From Maribacter spongiicola (lineage in GTDB: Bacteria; Bacteroidota; Bacteroidia; Flavobacteriales; Flavobacteriaceae), in assembly GCF_004364165.1 (NCBI RefSeq), contig NZ_SOAY01000010.1, positions 396,903 through 460,902 on the forward strand: a stretch of DNA of 64,000 nt, written 5' to 3'. The position numbers and the translations under genes were made by a program. Shown piece after piece: positions 45,122-54,558 of the stretch (its first letter is position 1; every line of letters begins with the position of its first letter). The notes under the pieces were generated by a model. That model made no database searches. It worked only from the letters and a program-made list of their open reading frames with translations, and had not been told where the DNA came from.

Positions 45122-46702
45122 CTAGTCTCTATAATCCGCATTCACCAACTCAATAACACTTTCTACAGTAGGTATTTTGGCAACTTTTACTTCCTTGAAA
45201 TGTTCTCTGGCAGCTTTTGCAGTGGTTTCGCCAATGCAATACGCAACTCTGTCTGTAGAATTCTCTTTTAAATAGCTTTCTACGTTCGACGGACTAAAAA
45301 ACATAATCCCTTTTGCACTTTTTGGTATTGCTTTACCTGAAAGTTTGGTTCTGTAAGCTTCTACAGCGTTTACCTCAATGTTATTTTCCTCTAAGATGCT
45401 TGGTAGCTCTTCTAAACTTAAATTACCATGAAAATAGGTAACCTCGGTACCATCAATAAACTCCACTAAATGGTTGGCTAAATCTTTTGCATTATTTTCA
45501 TAATGTGTCACCTTACCAAATGTGTTTTTTATTAATCTACGTGTTTTTCTACCAACACAATAGATGTTTTCAAAGTCTAACTCAGCAACATCTCTACTTG
45601 CCAATACTGCTTCTACAGCATTTTTACTGGTGAAAACAACATTTTTATGTGGCTGTTTTAAGATAATGGGAGAAATACGATTCGGATTAATTTTTATAAA
45701 ATCATCTGAATCGGCATTCACAGATATGTTTAATAATAACTGTTGTGGCGGAGTCAATTTTTTGGTTGAAAAAACGTTGACCTCTAATCCGGCATTTGCC
45801 AGTTCGGTCATTAATCGTTTGCCACCTCGTGCTAAAATACTTTTAGCGCAGTCAATACCTAAATTTTGATGCTTACCAAGTGGTGCGGTCAATTCTGCTT
45901 CCAGTTTTTTGCTTCCGTCAACATTCAATAAAACACCTTTTAAGGTAACAATATTTTCTTTGTTGATATAAGATAATGCTCCGATAGGTGCACTACACCC
46001 ACCTTCTAATTCCCTAAGAAATTCTCTTTCAAGAGTAACACAGGTATCCGTTTCTTCATGGTTAAGTTGCGCACATGCTTCACGAATTTCTTCATCATCT
46101 TCCATAGCAACTACCATAATAGCACCTTGTGCAGGTGCAGGTAACATCCAGGTAAGTCCGATGGTGTTTTCTGGTTCTAAACCAATACGTTCTAATCCGG
46201 CAGCGGCGAAAATGGCACCATTCCAGTCATTTTCGTACAGTTTTTCTAAACGTCTATTGACATTTCCTCTTAAATCGACAACCGTATGTGTTGGGTATCT
46301 ATTTAGCCATTGTGCCTGTCTGCGTAAACTACCGGTAGCAATTACACCTTCGCGAGATCCTAAAAACTCTTCATTGTCTTTAAACGCCATAATGTCCATG
46401 TAATTACCGCGTTTTAAAACCGCAGCTTTTACAATACCTTCTGGCAAGGCAGTAGGTACATCTTTCATAGAATGTACGGCAATATCAATATCACCATTGA
46501 TCATGGCAACATCTAGTGTTTTGGTAAACACACCCGTAATTCCTAATTCGTATAGGGGTTTGTCAAGTATTAAGTCTCCTGTAGATTTTACAGGGACTAA
46601 TTTTACTTTATGACCTAATGCTTGAAGTTGTTTTTTTACGGTATTTGCTTGCCATAGGGCTAATTCGCTATCGCGTGTGCCTAATCGTATTACTTTACTC
46701 AT
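45122..46702 (-). CDS. hemC-hemD: HemC-HemD fusion: hydroxymethylbilane synthase / uroporphyrinogen III synthase
   Basis: A 526-residue bifunctional protein. Residues about 1-300 are HemC: GTRDSELALWQAN, ATGSLRRQAQW, and the dipyrromethane-cofactor cysteine in LEGGCSAPIGAL. From about 310 on it is HemD-like: FTSKNAVEAVL, CVGRKTRRLIKNTFG, FFSPSNVESYL and AYCIGETTAKAA. The fusion makes linear hydroxymethylbilane and closes it to uroporphyrinogen III. It overlaps hemA by 4 bp (ATGA), the classic coupled arrangement. Confidence 0.93.
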   Translation of the reverse strand: MSKVIRLGTRDSELALWQANTVKKQLQALGHKVKLVPVKSTGDLILDKPLYELGITGVFTKTLDVAMINGDIDIAVHSMKDVPTALPEGIVKAAVLKRGNYMDIMAFKDNEEFLGSREGVIATGSLRRQAQWLNRYPTHTVVDLRGNVNRRLEKLYENDWNGAIFAAAGLERIGLEPENTIGLTWMLPAPAQGAIMVVAMEDDEEIREACAQLNHEETDTCVTLEREFLRELEGGCSAPIGALSYINKENIVTLKGVLLNVDGSKKLEAELTAPLGKHQNLGIDCAKSILARGGKRLMTELANAGLEVNVFSTKKLTPPQQLLLNISVNADSDDFIKINPNRISPIILKQPHKNVVFTSKNAVEAVLASRDVAELDFENIYCVGRKTRRLIKNTFGKVTHYENNAKDLANHLVEFIDGTEVTYFHGNLSLEELPSILEENNIEVNAVEAYRTKLSGKAIPKSAKGIMFFSPSNVESYLKENSTDRVAYCIGETTAKAAREHFKEVKVAKIPTVESVIELVNADYRD

Positions 46703-47955
46703 TTTTCGTCCAATTCTAATTGAAATACTTTTTGGATAAATTCTAAACTTGAATTGGAATCTACCGTGTCATCTTTTAGATGATTTGCAAATTGTTTGGT
46801 TATTTTTTGAATGATGCGATTGGTAACCACATCAGCTTGGTGCGAATTAAAATCGACCGTTTTTTTAGATTGGTAGTCTAACTCTTCGTCCTTAATAGTT
46901 TTCAATTTCTGCTTTAGAGCCTTAATTACTGGGGCAAATTTTCTAGTTTCTAACCATTGGTTAAAATCATTTTTCACCTCTTCGTTTATAGCCTCTGCAT
47001 CTGGAATAAATTGCTTTCTGCGCTCTAAGGTTTCATCGGTCATTTGAGATAAATGATCTAAATGAATTACCGTAACATTATCCATTTCTGAAATAGAATC
47101 ATCGACGTTTTTTGGTACGGAAAGATCTAATATCAATAATGGTTTGTTCGTATAGATTAATTCTTTGGTAATCGTAGGTTTTTGTGCACCTGTTGCAACT
47201 ACCAATATATCAGAAGTTCTTATTTCTGATTGTAAATCGCCATAATCTTTCACCTTTAGGTTGAACTTGCCTGCTATTTGCTCAGCTTTACCTTTAGTTC
47301 TGTTGATTAGGGTGATATGCGGATTTTTAGTGTGCTTTATTAAATTCTCGCACGTATTGCGACCAATTTTTCCGGTTCCGAATAAAAGAATATTCTTCTC
47401 GGATACATTTTCAACATTACGCAAAATGTATTGTACAGACGCAAATGCTACCGAAGTGGCACCAGATGAAATTTCAGTTTCATTTTTAATACGCTTGCTC
47501 GCCTGTATAATGCTGTTACAAAGTCTTTCGATAAACGGATTGGCAATACCCAATTCTTTAGAACGCTTAAAACTTTGCTTTAACTGACTGATGATTTCAA
47601 AATCGCCTAATATTTGGCTATCTAACCCTGTACCTACTCTGAATAGGTGATTGATAGCTTCTTTATTTTTGTATACATACGCCACCTCTTGAAAAGCCTC
47701 AACGGTTCCGTTTGAGTGGTCACATAATAATTTTATAAGTTGAAAAGGATGTTGTGCAAAACCATGTAACTCGGTACGGTTACAGGTCGATGTCGCTAAC
47801 AACCCATCTATCCCCTGGTTTTTGGCTTCTATTAAAAGTGCTTTTACAGCAACTTCGTCTAAGCTAAATTTACCACGGGCTTCAGCATCAGCCTTTTTGT
47901 AATTAAGGCCAATAGTGTAAAAGGAGTTGTGTTTAGAAATGTGATAGTCCTTCAT
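46699..47955 (-). CDS. hemA: Glutamyl-tRNA reductase
   Basis: A 418-residue NADPH enzyme that starts C5-pathway tetrapyrrole synthesis. The catalytic cysteine is in LATSTCNRTEL; NADP-binding LLFGTGKIGRNTCENL follows. The longest frame starts 14 codons upstream, but the ATG at 47955 (MKDYHISKHNSFYTIGL) fits the family start and the promoter position. First gene of the hemA-hemCD operon; a divergent AraC regulator starts 193 bp away. Confidence 0.96.
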   Translation of the reverse strand: MKDYHISKHNSFYTIGLNYKKADAEARGKFSLDEVAVKALLIEAKNQGIDGLLATSTCNRTELHGFAQHPFQLIKLLCDHSNGTVEAFQEVAYVYKNKEAINHLFRVGTGLDSQILGDFEIISQLKQSFKRSKELGIANPFIERLCNSIIQASKRIKNETEISSGATSVAFASVQYILRNVENVSEKNILLFGTGKIGRNTCENLIKHTKNPHITLINRTKGKAEQIAGKFNLKVKDYGDLQSEIRTSDILVVATGAQKPTITKELIYTNKPLLILDLSVPKNVDDSISEMDNVTVIHLDHLSQMTDETLERRKQFIPDAEAINEEVKNDFNQWLETRKFAPVIKALKQKLKTIKDEELDYQSKKTVDFNSHQADVVTNRIIQKITKQFANHLKDDTVDSNSSLEFIQKVFQLELDEK

Positions 47956-47965
47956 AAAGCGGATA

Positions 47966-47997
47966 CAAAAGTAGGAGCATCTATTCAATAAAAACAA
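47966..47997 (-). promoter_or_regulatory. Promoter of hemA-hemCD
   Basis: On the minus strand, TTG (47997-47995), 21 nt, then TACTTTTG (47973-47966) fits the flavobacterial pattern. The start of transcription would fall within about 10 nt of the ATG, so the mRNA has almost no leader. Confidence 0.65.
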
Positions 47998-48147
47998 CGC
48001 TAGAGGTACAATTAATGTCGCCTGCCGAATTTTTGGTCAAAATATGATAAATATCAGTTTATTAACCATAATTTTATGATGGTTTCAACGAATTAAGCCT
48101 ATTTTATTTAGATGCTTTCTAAATAGATATAAAAATAATTTAAGAAT

Positions 48148-49038
48148 ATGGAGATAGAAAGTAACGCTCAAGGGTCGTACGACGAAGTTTTAATTGAAGA
48201 CGGATTTTATGTGCTTAAATTTCAGAATGAAGAAGATGTAGCAGTACACTATACCCGCGAAATTAATAAACGATTTATCCAATTTCACTTTTGTTTAAAG
48301 GGAAGTGGTACGTATAACTTCAATCAAGGCAATTATAGTTTAGATGTTCGCGAAGAGAATTCTTTGTTGCTGTATAATACGCAGTTAGACCTACCGTTGA
48401 ATTTAAAGTTAGATCCAAAATCTTCTTTAGTGTCTGTAGTAATGACCTTAAGAAAGTTTCATTCCTTATTTACTGCAGAAGCAGATTATATTCCGTTTTT
48501 AAGTTCAGATAATAAAGAAAAGAAGTATTATTCTCAAGAACCGTTTTCACCTTCAATAGCAGTTATTTTGAGTCAGATCGTGAACTATAATCTACATCCC
48601 TCTATAAAATCTCTTTATGTAAAAGGTAAAATTTACGAATTAATAGCCTTGTATTTTAATAGGAGTCCGAATGCAGATATTGAACAATGCCCGTATTTAG
48701 CAGATGAGGAAAATGTAAAAAAGATTAAAAAAGCTAAGGAAATTATTTTGGCGAATATGGCAGAGCCGCCAACATTGGCTGATTTATCAAGAGAAATAGG
48801 CCTGAGTTTAAAACGCCTGAAAGAAGGTTTTAAGCAAATTTATGGCGATTCGGTCTATAGCTTTTTATTTGACCATAAAATGGAATATGCTAAGCGTCTT
48901 TTAGAAACCGGTCAGTATAATGTCAATGAAATTGGACTCAAAGTAGGGTATAGTACCTCTAGTCATTTTATTGCGGCTTTTAAGAAGAAGTATAATACCA
49001 CACCTAAAAAATACCTTTTGGCGTTAGCAGGTAGTTAG
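48148..49038 (+). CDS. AraC family transcription regulator (PchR-like)
   Basis: A 296-residue regulator. The N-terminal ligand-binding part (about 1-180) includes FHFCLKGSGTYNF; the C-terminal AraC HTH (about 195-290) has PPTLADLSREIGLSLKRLK and the second helix NEIGLKVGYSTSSHFIAAF with KKYNTTPKKY. It resembles PchR-type regulators, which respond to iron-siderophore complexes. It is divergent from hemA, which invites a regulatory link to haem or iron; this is inference. Confidence 0.88.
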   Translation: MEIESNAQGSYDEVLIEDGFYVLKFQNEEDVAVHYTREINKRFIQFHFCLKGSGTYNFNQGNYSLDVREENSLLLYNTQLDLPLNLKLDPKSSLVSVVMTLRKFHSLFTAEADYIPFLSSDNKEKKYYSQEPFSPSIAVILSQIVNYNLHPSIKSLYVKGKIYELIALYFNRSPNADIEQCPYLADEENVKKIKKAKEIILANMAEPPTLADLSREIGLSLKRLKEGFKQIYGDSVYSFLFDHKMEYAKRLLETGQYNVNEIGLKVGYSTSSHFIAAFKKKYNTTPKKYLLALAGS

Positions 49039-49042
49039 AAAA

Positions 49043-49882
49043 TTATAATGGTCTTGCAACCATTATACCTGTGTTGCTCTTTATGCCTTTTAAATATTCT
49101 GCGAGCGGTTTTTTAGAAATTTCAACTTCCATTGATCCGGTCGAAGCATGTAGTAAATGGATTCTACCATCTTTTTCTCGTGTAGCGATACCGGTATGGG
49201 TAACATCTAATCCGTTTATAGAAGTGGCCAATGCTATGATGTCTCCAGATTGGATTAAATGTTCGTTTTCGGCAATCTTATCTTGAGCAAGTACACAAAT
49301 AGCCTGATTGTTTAAATAGTTTTCAGAAGCTTTAATTTTTGAGAAATTAGCATCATCGGAAAGAAAAGGATACAAATCTCTATGAGTACTCATGAAATCA
49401 ATATCTTTTGTAATTTCTGTACCACCAATTTCACCGGTAATATCTTTAAGAAGTCCTTTCTCTGCATTGTTCGCAATCCACTCAGAAAAGTAATGTAATC
49501 GCGATGCGTAACCATTTAGTTTACCGTCTTTATATCTAATTACCTCTAGGTTTTTAACGAAAGCATCAAATGAAAGGTCATTTTCTCTTAAAAGTTTAGA
49601 AAGGTCCAATACATTTTCAACAAATGTGGTACAATCTAACCCTTGAAGATTTACGACCAATGTTTCGGTATCACCAATTTCTAATGTTTTAGCAACATAT
49701 GGAGTCTTCATAAACGTTTTACCAACGCTCACCATAGTTTCCCCGATATCACCATTATACATGCCGACTATTTCAACTAGTTTACTCTCAACAGCGCTCT
49801 TGTCTTTTGGAGAACAGGTGATTTGTTGGGCTTGAACTGTAATGCATCCAAAGAGAAAAAGAAATAGAAATGTATGTTTCAT
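49043..49882 (-). CDS. DUF1460 NlpC/P60-like amidase
   Basis: A 279-residue secreted protein (signal peptide MKHTFLFLFLFGCITVQAQ). It fits DUF1460, N-acetylmuramoyl-L-alanine amidase-like cysteine peptidases: GLDCTTFVENVLDLS holds the catalytic Cys, and DVTHTGIATREKDGRIHLLHAST holds the His region. It probably acts on cell-wall fragments. It lies 9 bp after the MscS gene on the same strand. Confidence 0.85.
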   Translation of the reverse strand: MKHTFLFLFLFGCITVQAQQITCSPKDKSAVESKLVEIVGMYNGDIGETMVSVGKTFMKTPYVAKTLEIGDTETLVVNLQGLDCTTFVENVLDLSKLLRENDLSFDAFVKNLEVIRYKDGKLNGYASRLHYFSEWIANNAEKGLLKDITGEIGGTEITKDIDFMSTHRDLYPFLSDDANFSKIKASENYLNNQAICVLAQDKIAENEHLIQSGDIIALATSINGLDVTHTGIATREKDGRIHLLHASTGSMEVEISKKPLAEYLKGIKSNTGIMVARPL

Positions 49883-49891
49883 AAAGCTAAA

Positions 49892-50962
49892 TTAGGTATT
49901 GTTCTTCTCATCAGTAGATTTTTCCAACAGAACTCTATTCCTCGCAATGCTTTCTGGGTAATTTTGCTGTAAGAATGTAATTAGTTTTTCGCGAACAAGC
50001 ACACGTAAATCCCAAGCTGTTGGTGAATCTTTCGCGCTCATTAATGCTCTTATTTCTACACTGTTTTGCTTGCTCTCCGTTACTTGTAGTACATTAACCT
50101 CTTTATCCCAAAGGTCTGTGCTTTCTAGTATTTTGGTCAACTCTTCTCGTAGTGCATCAAAAGAGACATTGTAATCGGTATATAAAAACACGGTTCCTAG
50201 AATATCAGATGATGTTTTGGTCCAGTTTTGAAAAGGTTTTTCAATAAAGTAGGGCGTAGGTACAATCAGTCTTCTTTTATCCCAAATTTTCACCACAACA
50301 TAGGTCAATGTAATTTCTTCAATGCGGCCCCATTCTCCTTCAACGATAACAACATCGTCTATTTTAATAGGTTGCGCAATGGCAATTTGAATACCTGCCA
50401 ATACGGTACCAATCATTTTTTGAGCTGAGAAACCAATAATAATTCCAGCAACACCGGCCGAGGCAAAGATACTTACGCCTAATTCTCGTATACTTTCAAA
50501 ACTCATTAAAACTGCCCCAATTGCCAATAAAATAATAGTGAACATAAAAATGCGTTCTAAAATATTGAACTGGGTGTAGATTTTACGGGCTCTTAAATTA
50601 TTTTCTACATGAACATCATAGTTACTAACGATAATTTTTTTAATGATTTTTAAAAGATTTAACAGTAGCCAAGTAACCGAGAAAATAAATAAAATGGTGC
50701 TTGTTTTTTTGAAGAAATATTCATGTTCGTTTAAATGCAATAATTTTCGTAGCGCTTCTGAACGAATGAGTATTGATATGAAAATAAAAAAGATAGGCCA
50801 ACTTAGTTTTCTAAAAGTACCTTCGGGCAAGAGGTATTTAGGATCTTTACCAAATTTTCGAAGAAAATAGGATATTAACCAATAAGCGAAAAGAATGGCT
50901 GCAATAGATACTAAAAATAAATAAAGTTCACTTCTAGGTATAGTATCAAAAAATGTATTCAT
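49892..50962 (-). CDS. MscS-type mechanosensitive channel
   Basis: A 356-residue membrane protein with three to four N-terminal helices and the MscS pore/beta domain (about 165-250): SIFASAGVAGIIIGFSAQ (pore helix), then IAIAQPIKIDDVVIVEGEWGRIEEI. It protects against osmotic shock. The ATG at 50962 is used; the two codons before it begin with TTG. It is probably co-transcribed with the DUF1460 gene. Confidence 0.92.
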   Translation of the reverse strand: MNTFFDTIPRSELYLFLVSIAAILFAYWLISYFLRKFGKDPKYLLPEGTFRKLSWPIFFIFISILIRSEALRKLLHLNEHEYFFKKTSTILFIFSVTWLLLNLLKIIKKIIVSNYDVHVENNLRARKIYTQFNILERIFMFTIILLAIGAVLMSFESIRELGVSIFASAGVAGIIIGFSAQKMIGTVLAGIQIAIAQPIKIDDVVIVEGEWGRIEEITLTYVVVKIWDKRRLIVPTPYFIEKPFQNWTKTSSDILGTVFLYTDYNVSFDALREELTKILESTDLWDKEVNVLQVTESKQNSVEIRALMSAKDSPTAWDLRVLVREKLITFLQQNYPESIARNRVLLEKSTDEKNNT

Positions 50963-51107
50963 TTTCAAATGTTTAGTGGTTTTTAATTAAATACAACTTA
51001 CTAAAATTTAATAGGACTAAAAATTTATTGACTAGTTATTAGATTGCTTTATGAGAGTATAGAAAAACTATTGCCCGAAATTAAATTATCATCGATTTGC
51101 ATGTGTT

Positions 51108-51115
51108 ATTTTTGC
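51108..51115 (+). promoter_or_regulatory. -7 box before hemH
   Basis: TATTTTTG matches TAnnTTTG and lies 24 nt before the hemH ATG at 51140. It also falls inside the longest open frame, which supports the later start. No -33 TTG is at good spacing. Confidence 0.6.
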
Positions 51116-51139
51116 AATCGAATAACAAACACATACGCT

Positions 51140-52183
51140 ATGAAAGGAGTATTATTGGTCAATTTGGGTTCGCCAGAGAGTCCTACCGCAAAAGATGTTA
51201 AGCCCTATTTAGATGAATTTTTAATGGATGAGCGTGTAATTGATGCTCCTAAATGGTTAAGAACTATTCTAGTAAGAGGAATAATTTTGCAGACTAGACC
51301 AAAGAAATCTGCGAAGGCGTATGCTAAAATTTGGTGGGAAGAAGGTTCTCCGTTAATTGTTATCTCTGAGCGTTTCTCCAATAAATTGAAAACACAGACC
51401 GAAATGCCAGTGGCTTTAGGTATGCGTTACGGCACCATGTCTATTAAAAAGGCAATGCAAGAGTTAAAAGATAAAGGTGTTGACGATGTACTTTTAGTTC
51501 CGTTATATCCACATTATGCGATGTCTAGTTTTGAGACGGTAGTTGTAAAAGTGTTGGAAGAGCAAAAAGCAGGCTTTCCTGAAATGAAAATAACGACGTT
51601 ACCTGCTTTTTATAAGCATCCGGAGTTTATTAAAGCACTTTCGGAAAGTATAAAAGACGGATTAGAAGGTTTTGATTATGATCATATTCTATTTTCATAC
51701 CACGGTATTCCTGAGCGTCATATTCGTAAAAGTGATCCTACCAGTTTTCATTGTAAAATTGACGGCACTTGTTGTAAAGTAAATTCTGTTGCGCATAATA
51801 CATGTTACAGACATCAAGTATATGATACTACCGAAATGGTTAAGGCGTATTTAGGATTAAAAGAAGAGCAAGTGAGTTCTTCGTTTCAATCGCGTTTGGC
51901 AGGTGATCCATGGTTAAAACCGTATACTGATTATGAGTTTGAAAGGCTAGCTAAAGAAGGCAAGAAAAAGTTGGCTGTTATTACCCCTGCATTTGTAAGT
52001 GATTGTTTAGAAACATTGGAAGAAATTGCAATGGAAGGTAAAGAGCAGTTTATGGAAGCCGGTGGTGAAGAATACAAGCATATTCCATGTATGAACGATA
52101 ACGACACTTGGGTAAACGTAATGGCGAAGTGGGTCAATGATTGGCATGCTACAGATAAACTAGATGTAGTACCTAGTACCTAA
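51140..52183 (+). CDS. hemH: Ferrochelatase
   Basis: A 347-residue enzyme that inserts Fe2+ into protoporphyrin IX. Family start KGVLLVNLGSPESPT; active-site SYHGIPERHIRKSDP with the catalytic His; PAFVSDCLETLEEIA with the second signature. The start is set at 51140, 32 codons inside the longest frame, since family homology begins there and the promoter lies upstream. It is followed 30 bp later by the DUF3050 gene. Confidence 0.96.
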   Translation: MKGVLLVNLGSPESPTAKDVKPYLDEFLMDERVIDAPKWLRTILVRGIILQTRPKKSAKAYAKIWWEEGSPLIVISERFSNKLKTQTEMPVALGMRYGTMSIKKAMQELKDKGVDDVLLVPLYPHYAMSSFETVVVKVLEEQKAGFPEMKITTLPAFYKHPEFIKALSESIKDGLEGFDYDHILFSYHGIPERHIRKSDPTSFHCKIDGTCCKVNSVAHNTCYRHQVYDTTEMVKAYLGLKEEQVSSSFQSRLAGDPWLKPYTDYEFERLAKEGKKKLAVITPAFVSDCLETLEEIAMEGKEQFMEAGGEEYKHIPCMNDNDTWVNVMAKWVNDWHATDKLDVVPST

Positions 52184-52213
52184 TAATATCAAAATTCTTA
52201 GAAAATCACTGCT

Positions 52214-52987
52214 ATGAAAATCGAAGAAATAGAAATTATATTACAACCGTTAAGAGAGAAATTAAGAAATCATGCACTTTATTCGGAACTGAAATCAGTA
52301 TCTGATATTCAAATATTCATGGAAAGTCATGTGTATGCCGTATGGGATTTTATGTCGCTTTTAAAAGCCCTGCAGATTAACTTAACTTCTACTTCATTGC
52401 CTTGGAAGCCGGTGAAGAACACAAATACCGCTCGGTTTATTAATGAGATTGTTTTGGAAGAAGAAACAGATGTTAATGAGCTCGGAGTTTTAAAAAGTCA
52501 TTACGAAATGTATTTAGATGCCATGGTCGAAGTTGGTGCAGATACTAGTAAAATAAAGAAGTTTTTGAACGGAATTGGTGATTTGGATAGTGTTTTACAA
52601 ACTATTGAAAATTCTGATTTGAACGAAGCTGTAAGGTCCTTCTTAACATTCACTTTTGAAACGATACAAACACAAGAGCCTCATAAAATTGCTGCTGCAT
52701 TTACTTTTGGCAGGGAAGATTTAATACCAGATATGTTCTTGAAAATTGTAGAACAGGCTGGGGAAGATGCATACCCTAAATTGGAATATTATTTAAGAAG
52801 GCATATTGAATTGGATGGGGATGAACACGGTCCGCTTTCGCTGAAAATGATACAAGAATTGTGCGGAGAAAGTGATTCTAAATGGCATGAAGTTTTGGAA
52901 TGCTCGGAAAAAGCATTGCAACAGCGCATTAACCTATGGGACCATATTGCAAAGGCAATTCAGCAAAATAAAGAAATTACAGTTTAA
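52214..52987 (+). CDS. DUF3050 protein (haem-oxygenase-like fold)
   Basis: A 257-residue helical protein of the DUF3050 family: ESHVYAVWDFMSLLKALQ, LPWKPVKNTNTARFINEI and the central DEHGPLSLKM (about residues 209-218). The fold is thought to be related to haem oxygenase and the TENA/iron-dependent oxidase group; the His and Glu residues fit metal or haem binding. It lies 30 bp after hemH, so a role in haem turnover or an iron-dependent oxidation is plausible, but it is inferred. Confidence 0.8.
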   Translation: MKIEEIEIILQPLREKLRNHALYSELKSVSDIQIFMESHVYAVWDFMSLLKALQINLTSTSLPWKPVKNTNTARFINEIVLEEETDVNELGVLKSHYEMYLDAMVEVGADTSKIKKFLNGIGDLDSVLQTIENSDLNEAVRSFLTFTFETIQTQEPHKIAAAFTFGREDLIPDMFLKIVEQAGEDAYPKLEYYLRRHIELDGDEHGPLSLKMIQELCGESDSKWHEVLECSEKALQQRINLWDHIAKAIQQNKEITV

Positions 52988-53028
52988 CATTATCATCTAA
53001 GATGGTATACTAATTCAAAACCACACTA

Positions 53029-54408
53029 ATGGCAAACGTTTCCGCAGAACAACTGGGCACGGAATCAATTTCGAGTTTGCTTATAAAACAAGCGCTACCT
53101 GCTAGTATAGGCATACTGGTAATGTCTTTGAATGTTCTGGTAGATTCTATTTTTGTGGGTAATTGGATCGGTTCTATTGCCATTGCCGCAATTAATGTTG
53201 TGCTGCCCATTTCCTTTTTTATTGGTGCTTTAGGTATGGCAATCGGTATTGGTGGTGCGAGTATTATTTCTCGTGCTTTAGGAGCTAATACTAAAGAAAA
53301 AGCACTGCGGACATTTGGTAATCAAATTTCATTTACCATATTGATTACTGTCATTATGGTGGCAGTGGGGTTAACTTTCGTAGATACTCTAATACCAGCT
53401 TTTGGTGGAAAAGGCTCTATATTCGAGCTCGCTAAAATCTACTATGTTATCGTTTTGTATGGTGTGCCGTTTTTGGCACTTAATATGATGGGTAATACGG
53501 TAATTAGAGCAGAAGGCAAGCCTAAGTTTGCTATGATAGCGATGATTATTCCGTCAATTGGTAATCTGGTTTTAGATTATGTGCTGATCAACGTTTTAGA
53601 CTATGGAATGGCAGGTGCTGCCTGGGCAACTACAATCAGTTATTTTCTTTGTTTTAGTTATATCTTATACTTTTTTCGGTCTAAAAATTCTGAATTAAAA
53701 CTGAGTGCCCAGTATTTCAGAATAGACTTTTCGATTATAAAAGAAATTAGCTCGCTAGGTGTAGTAACACTATCTCGTCAGGCGGTAGTAAGTATCATTT
53801 ATTTACTGATGAACAATATTCTTTTTGATTTAGGAGGCGAAGCTATGGTGGCCGTATATGCCATAATTGGTAGGATGTTGATGTTTGCCCTTTTTCCTGT
53901 ATTCGGCGTTACGCAAGGCTTCTTGCCAATTGCAGGTTTTAATTACGGTGCCCAAAAATATCATAGGGTAAAGGAGTCTATATATACCGCTATAAAATTT
54001 GCTGCAATTTTGGCGACGATTGTTTTCGCGGGACTCATGATTTTTCCGGCAGAAATAGCAGGACTCTTTTTGAGTAATAAGCCAGACATGAGTGCATTGG
54101 AACTTGCCACTAATGCTTTTGTTTTAGAGAATACACCATCTGCCATGCGTTGGGTATTTGCTGCTACTCCCATTATTGCACTTCAGCTTATTGGTGCCGC
54201 TTACTTTCAAGCAATAGGTAAAGCTGTACCAGCATTGTTATTGACCTTATGTCGACAAGGCTTTTTCTTTATTCCTTTAATTTTAATACTACCTAATTAC
54301 CTTGGCGAATTAGGCGTGTGGATTTCCTTCCCCATTGCAGATGTACTTGCGACCATTGTTACTGGCTATTACTTGAGAAAAGAGATCAATAAAACGTTGG
54401 TGATTTAA
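53029..54408 (+). CDS. MATE family efflux transporter
   Basis: A 459-residue membrane protein with about 12 helices. MATE-type features include MSLNVLVDSIFVGNWIG near helix 1-2, GNTVIRAEGKPKFAMIAMII and FNYGAQKYHRVKESI in the second half. It exports organic cations or drugs with Na+ or H+. It follows the DUF3050 gene by 41 bp and may be the last gene of that transcript. Confidence 0.93.
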   Translation: MANVSAEQLGTESISSLLIKQALPASIGILVMSLNVLVDSIFVGNWIGSIAIAAINVVLPISFFIGALGMAIGIGGASIISRALGANTKEKALRTFGNQISFTILITVIMVAVGLTFVDTLIPAFGGKGSIFELAKIYYVIVLYGVPFLALNMMGNTVIRAEGKPKFAMIAMIIPSIGNLVLDYVLINVLDYGMAGAAWATTISYFLCFSYILYFFRSKNSELKLSAQYFRIDFSIIKEISSLGVVTLSRQAVVSIIYLLMNNILFDLGGEAMVAVYAIIGRMLMFALFPVFGVTQGFLPIAGFNYGAQKYHRVKESIYTAIKFAAILATIVFAGLMIFPAEIAGLFLSNKPDMSALELATNAFVLENTPSAMRWVFAATPIIALQLIGAAYFQAIGKAVPALLLTLCRQGFFFIPLILILPNYLGELGVWISFPIADVLATIVTGYYLRKEINKTLVI

Positions 54409-54485
54409 CCCTTAGATTTGGATTTTTATTATGTTTAGTTGCTTTATTATCGTTTAATTAGGTTATTTCCTTATTTTTTTGATAA

Positions 54486-54543
54486 ATACCTAGTATTAGG
54501 TATGTTAGGTTTTCATATAAAATGTTAAATTGTTCATTGAACA
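54486..54543 (+). promoter_or_regulatory. Two inverted repeats before the peptidase-CHASE2 operon
   Basis: ATACCTA-GTAT-TAGGTAT (54486-54503) is a perfect 7-bp inverted repeat, and TGTTCA-T-TGAACA (54531-54543) a perfect 6-bp one, 15 nt before the ATG at 54559. No TAnnTTTG box was found nearby. They look like operator sites; the binding proteins are unknown. Confidence 0.5.
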
Positions 54544-54558
54544 CAACAACTTAAAAAT

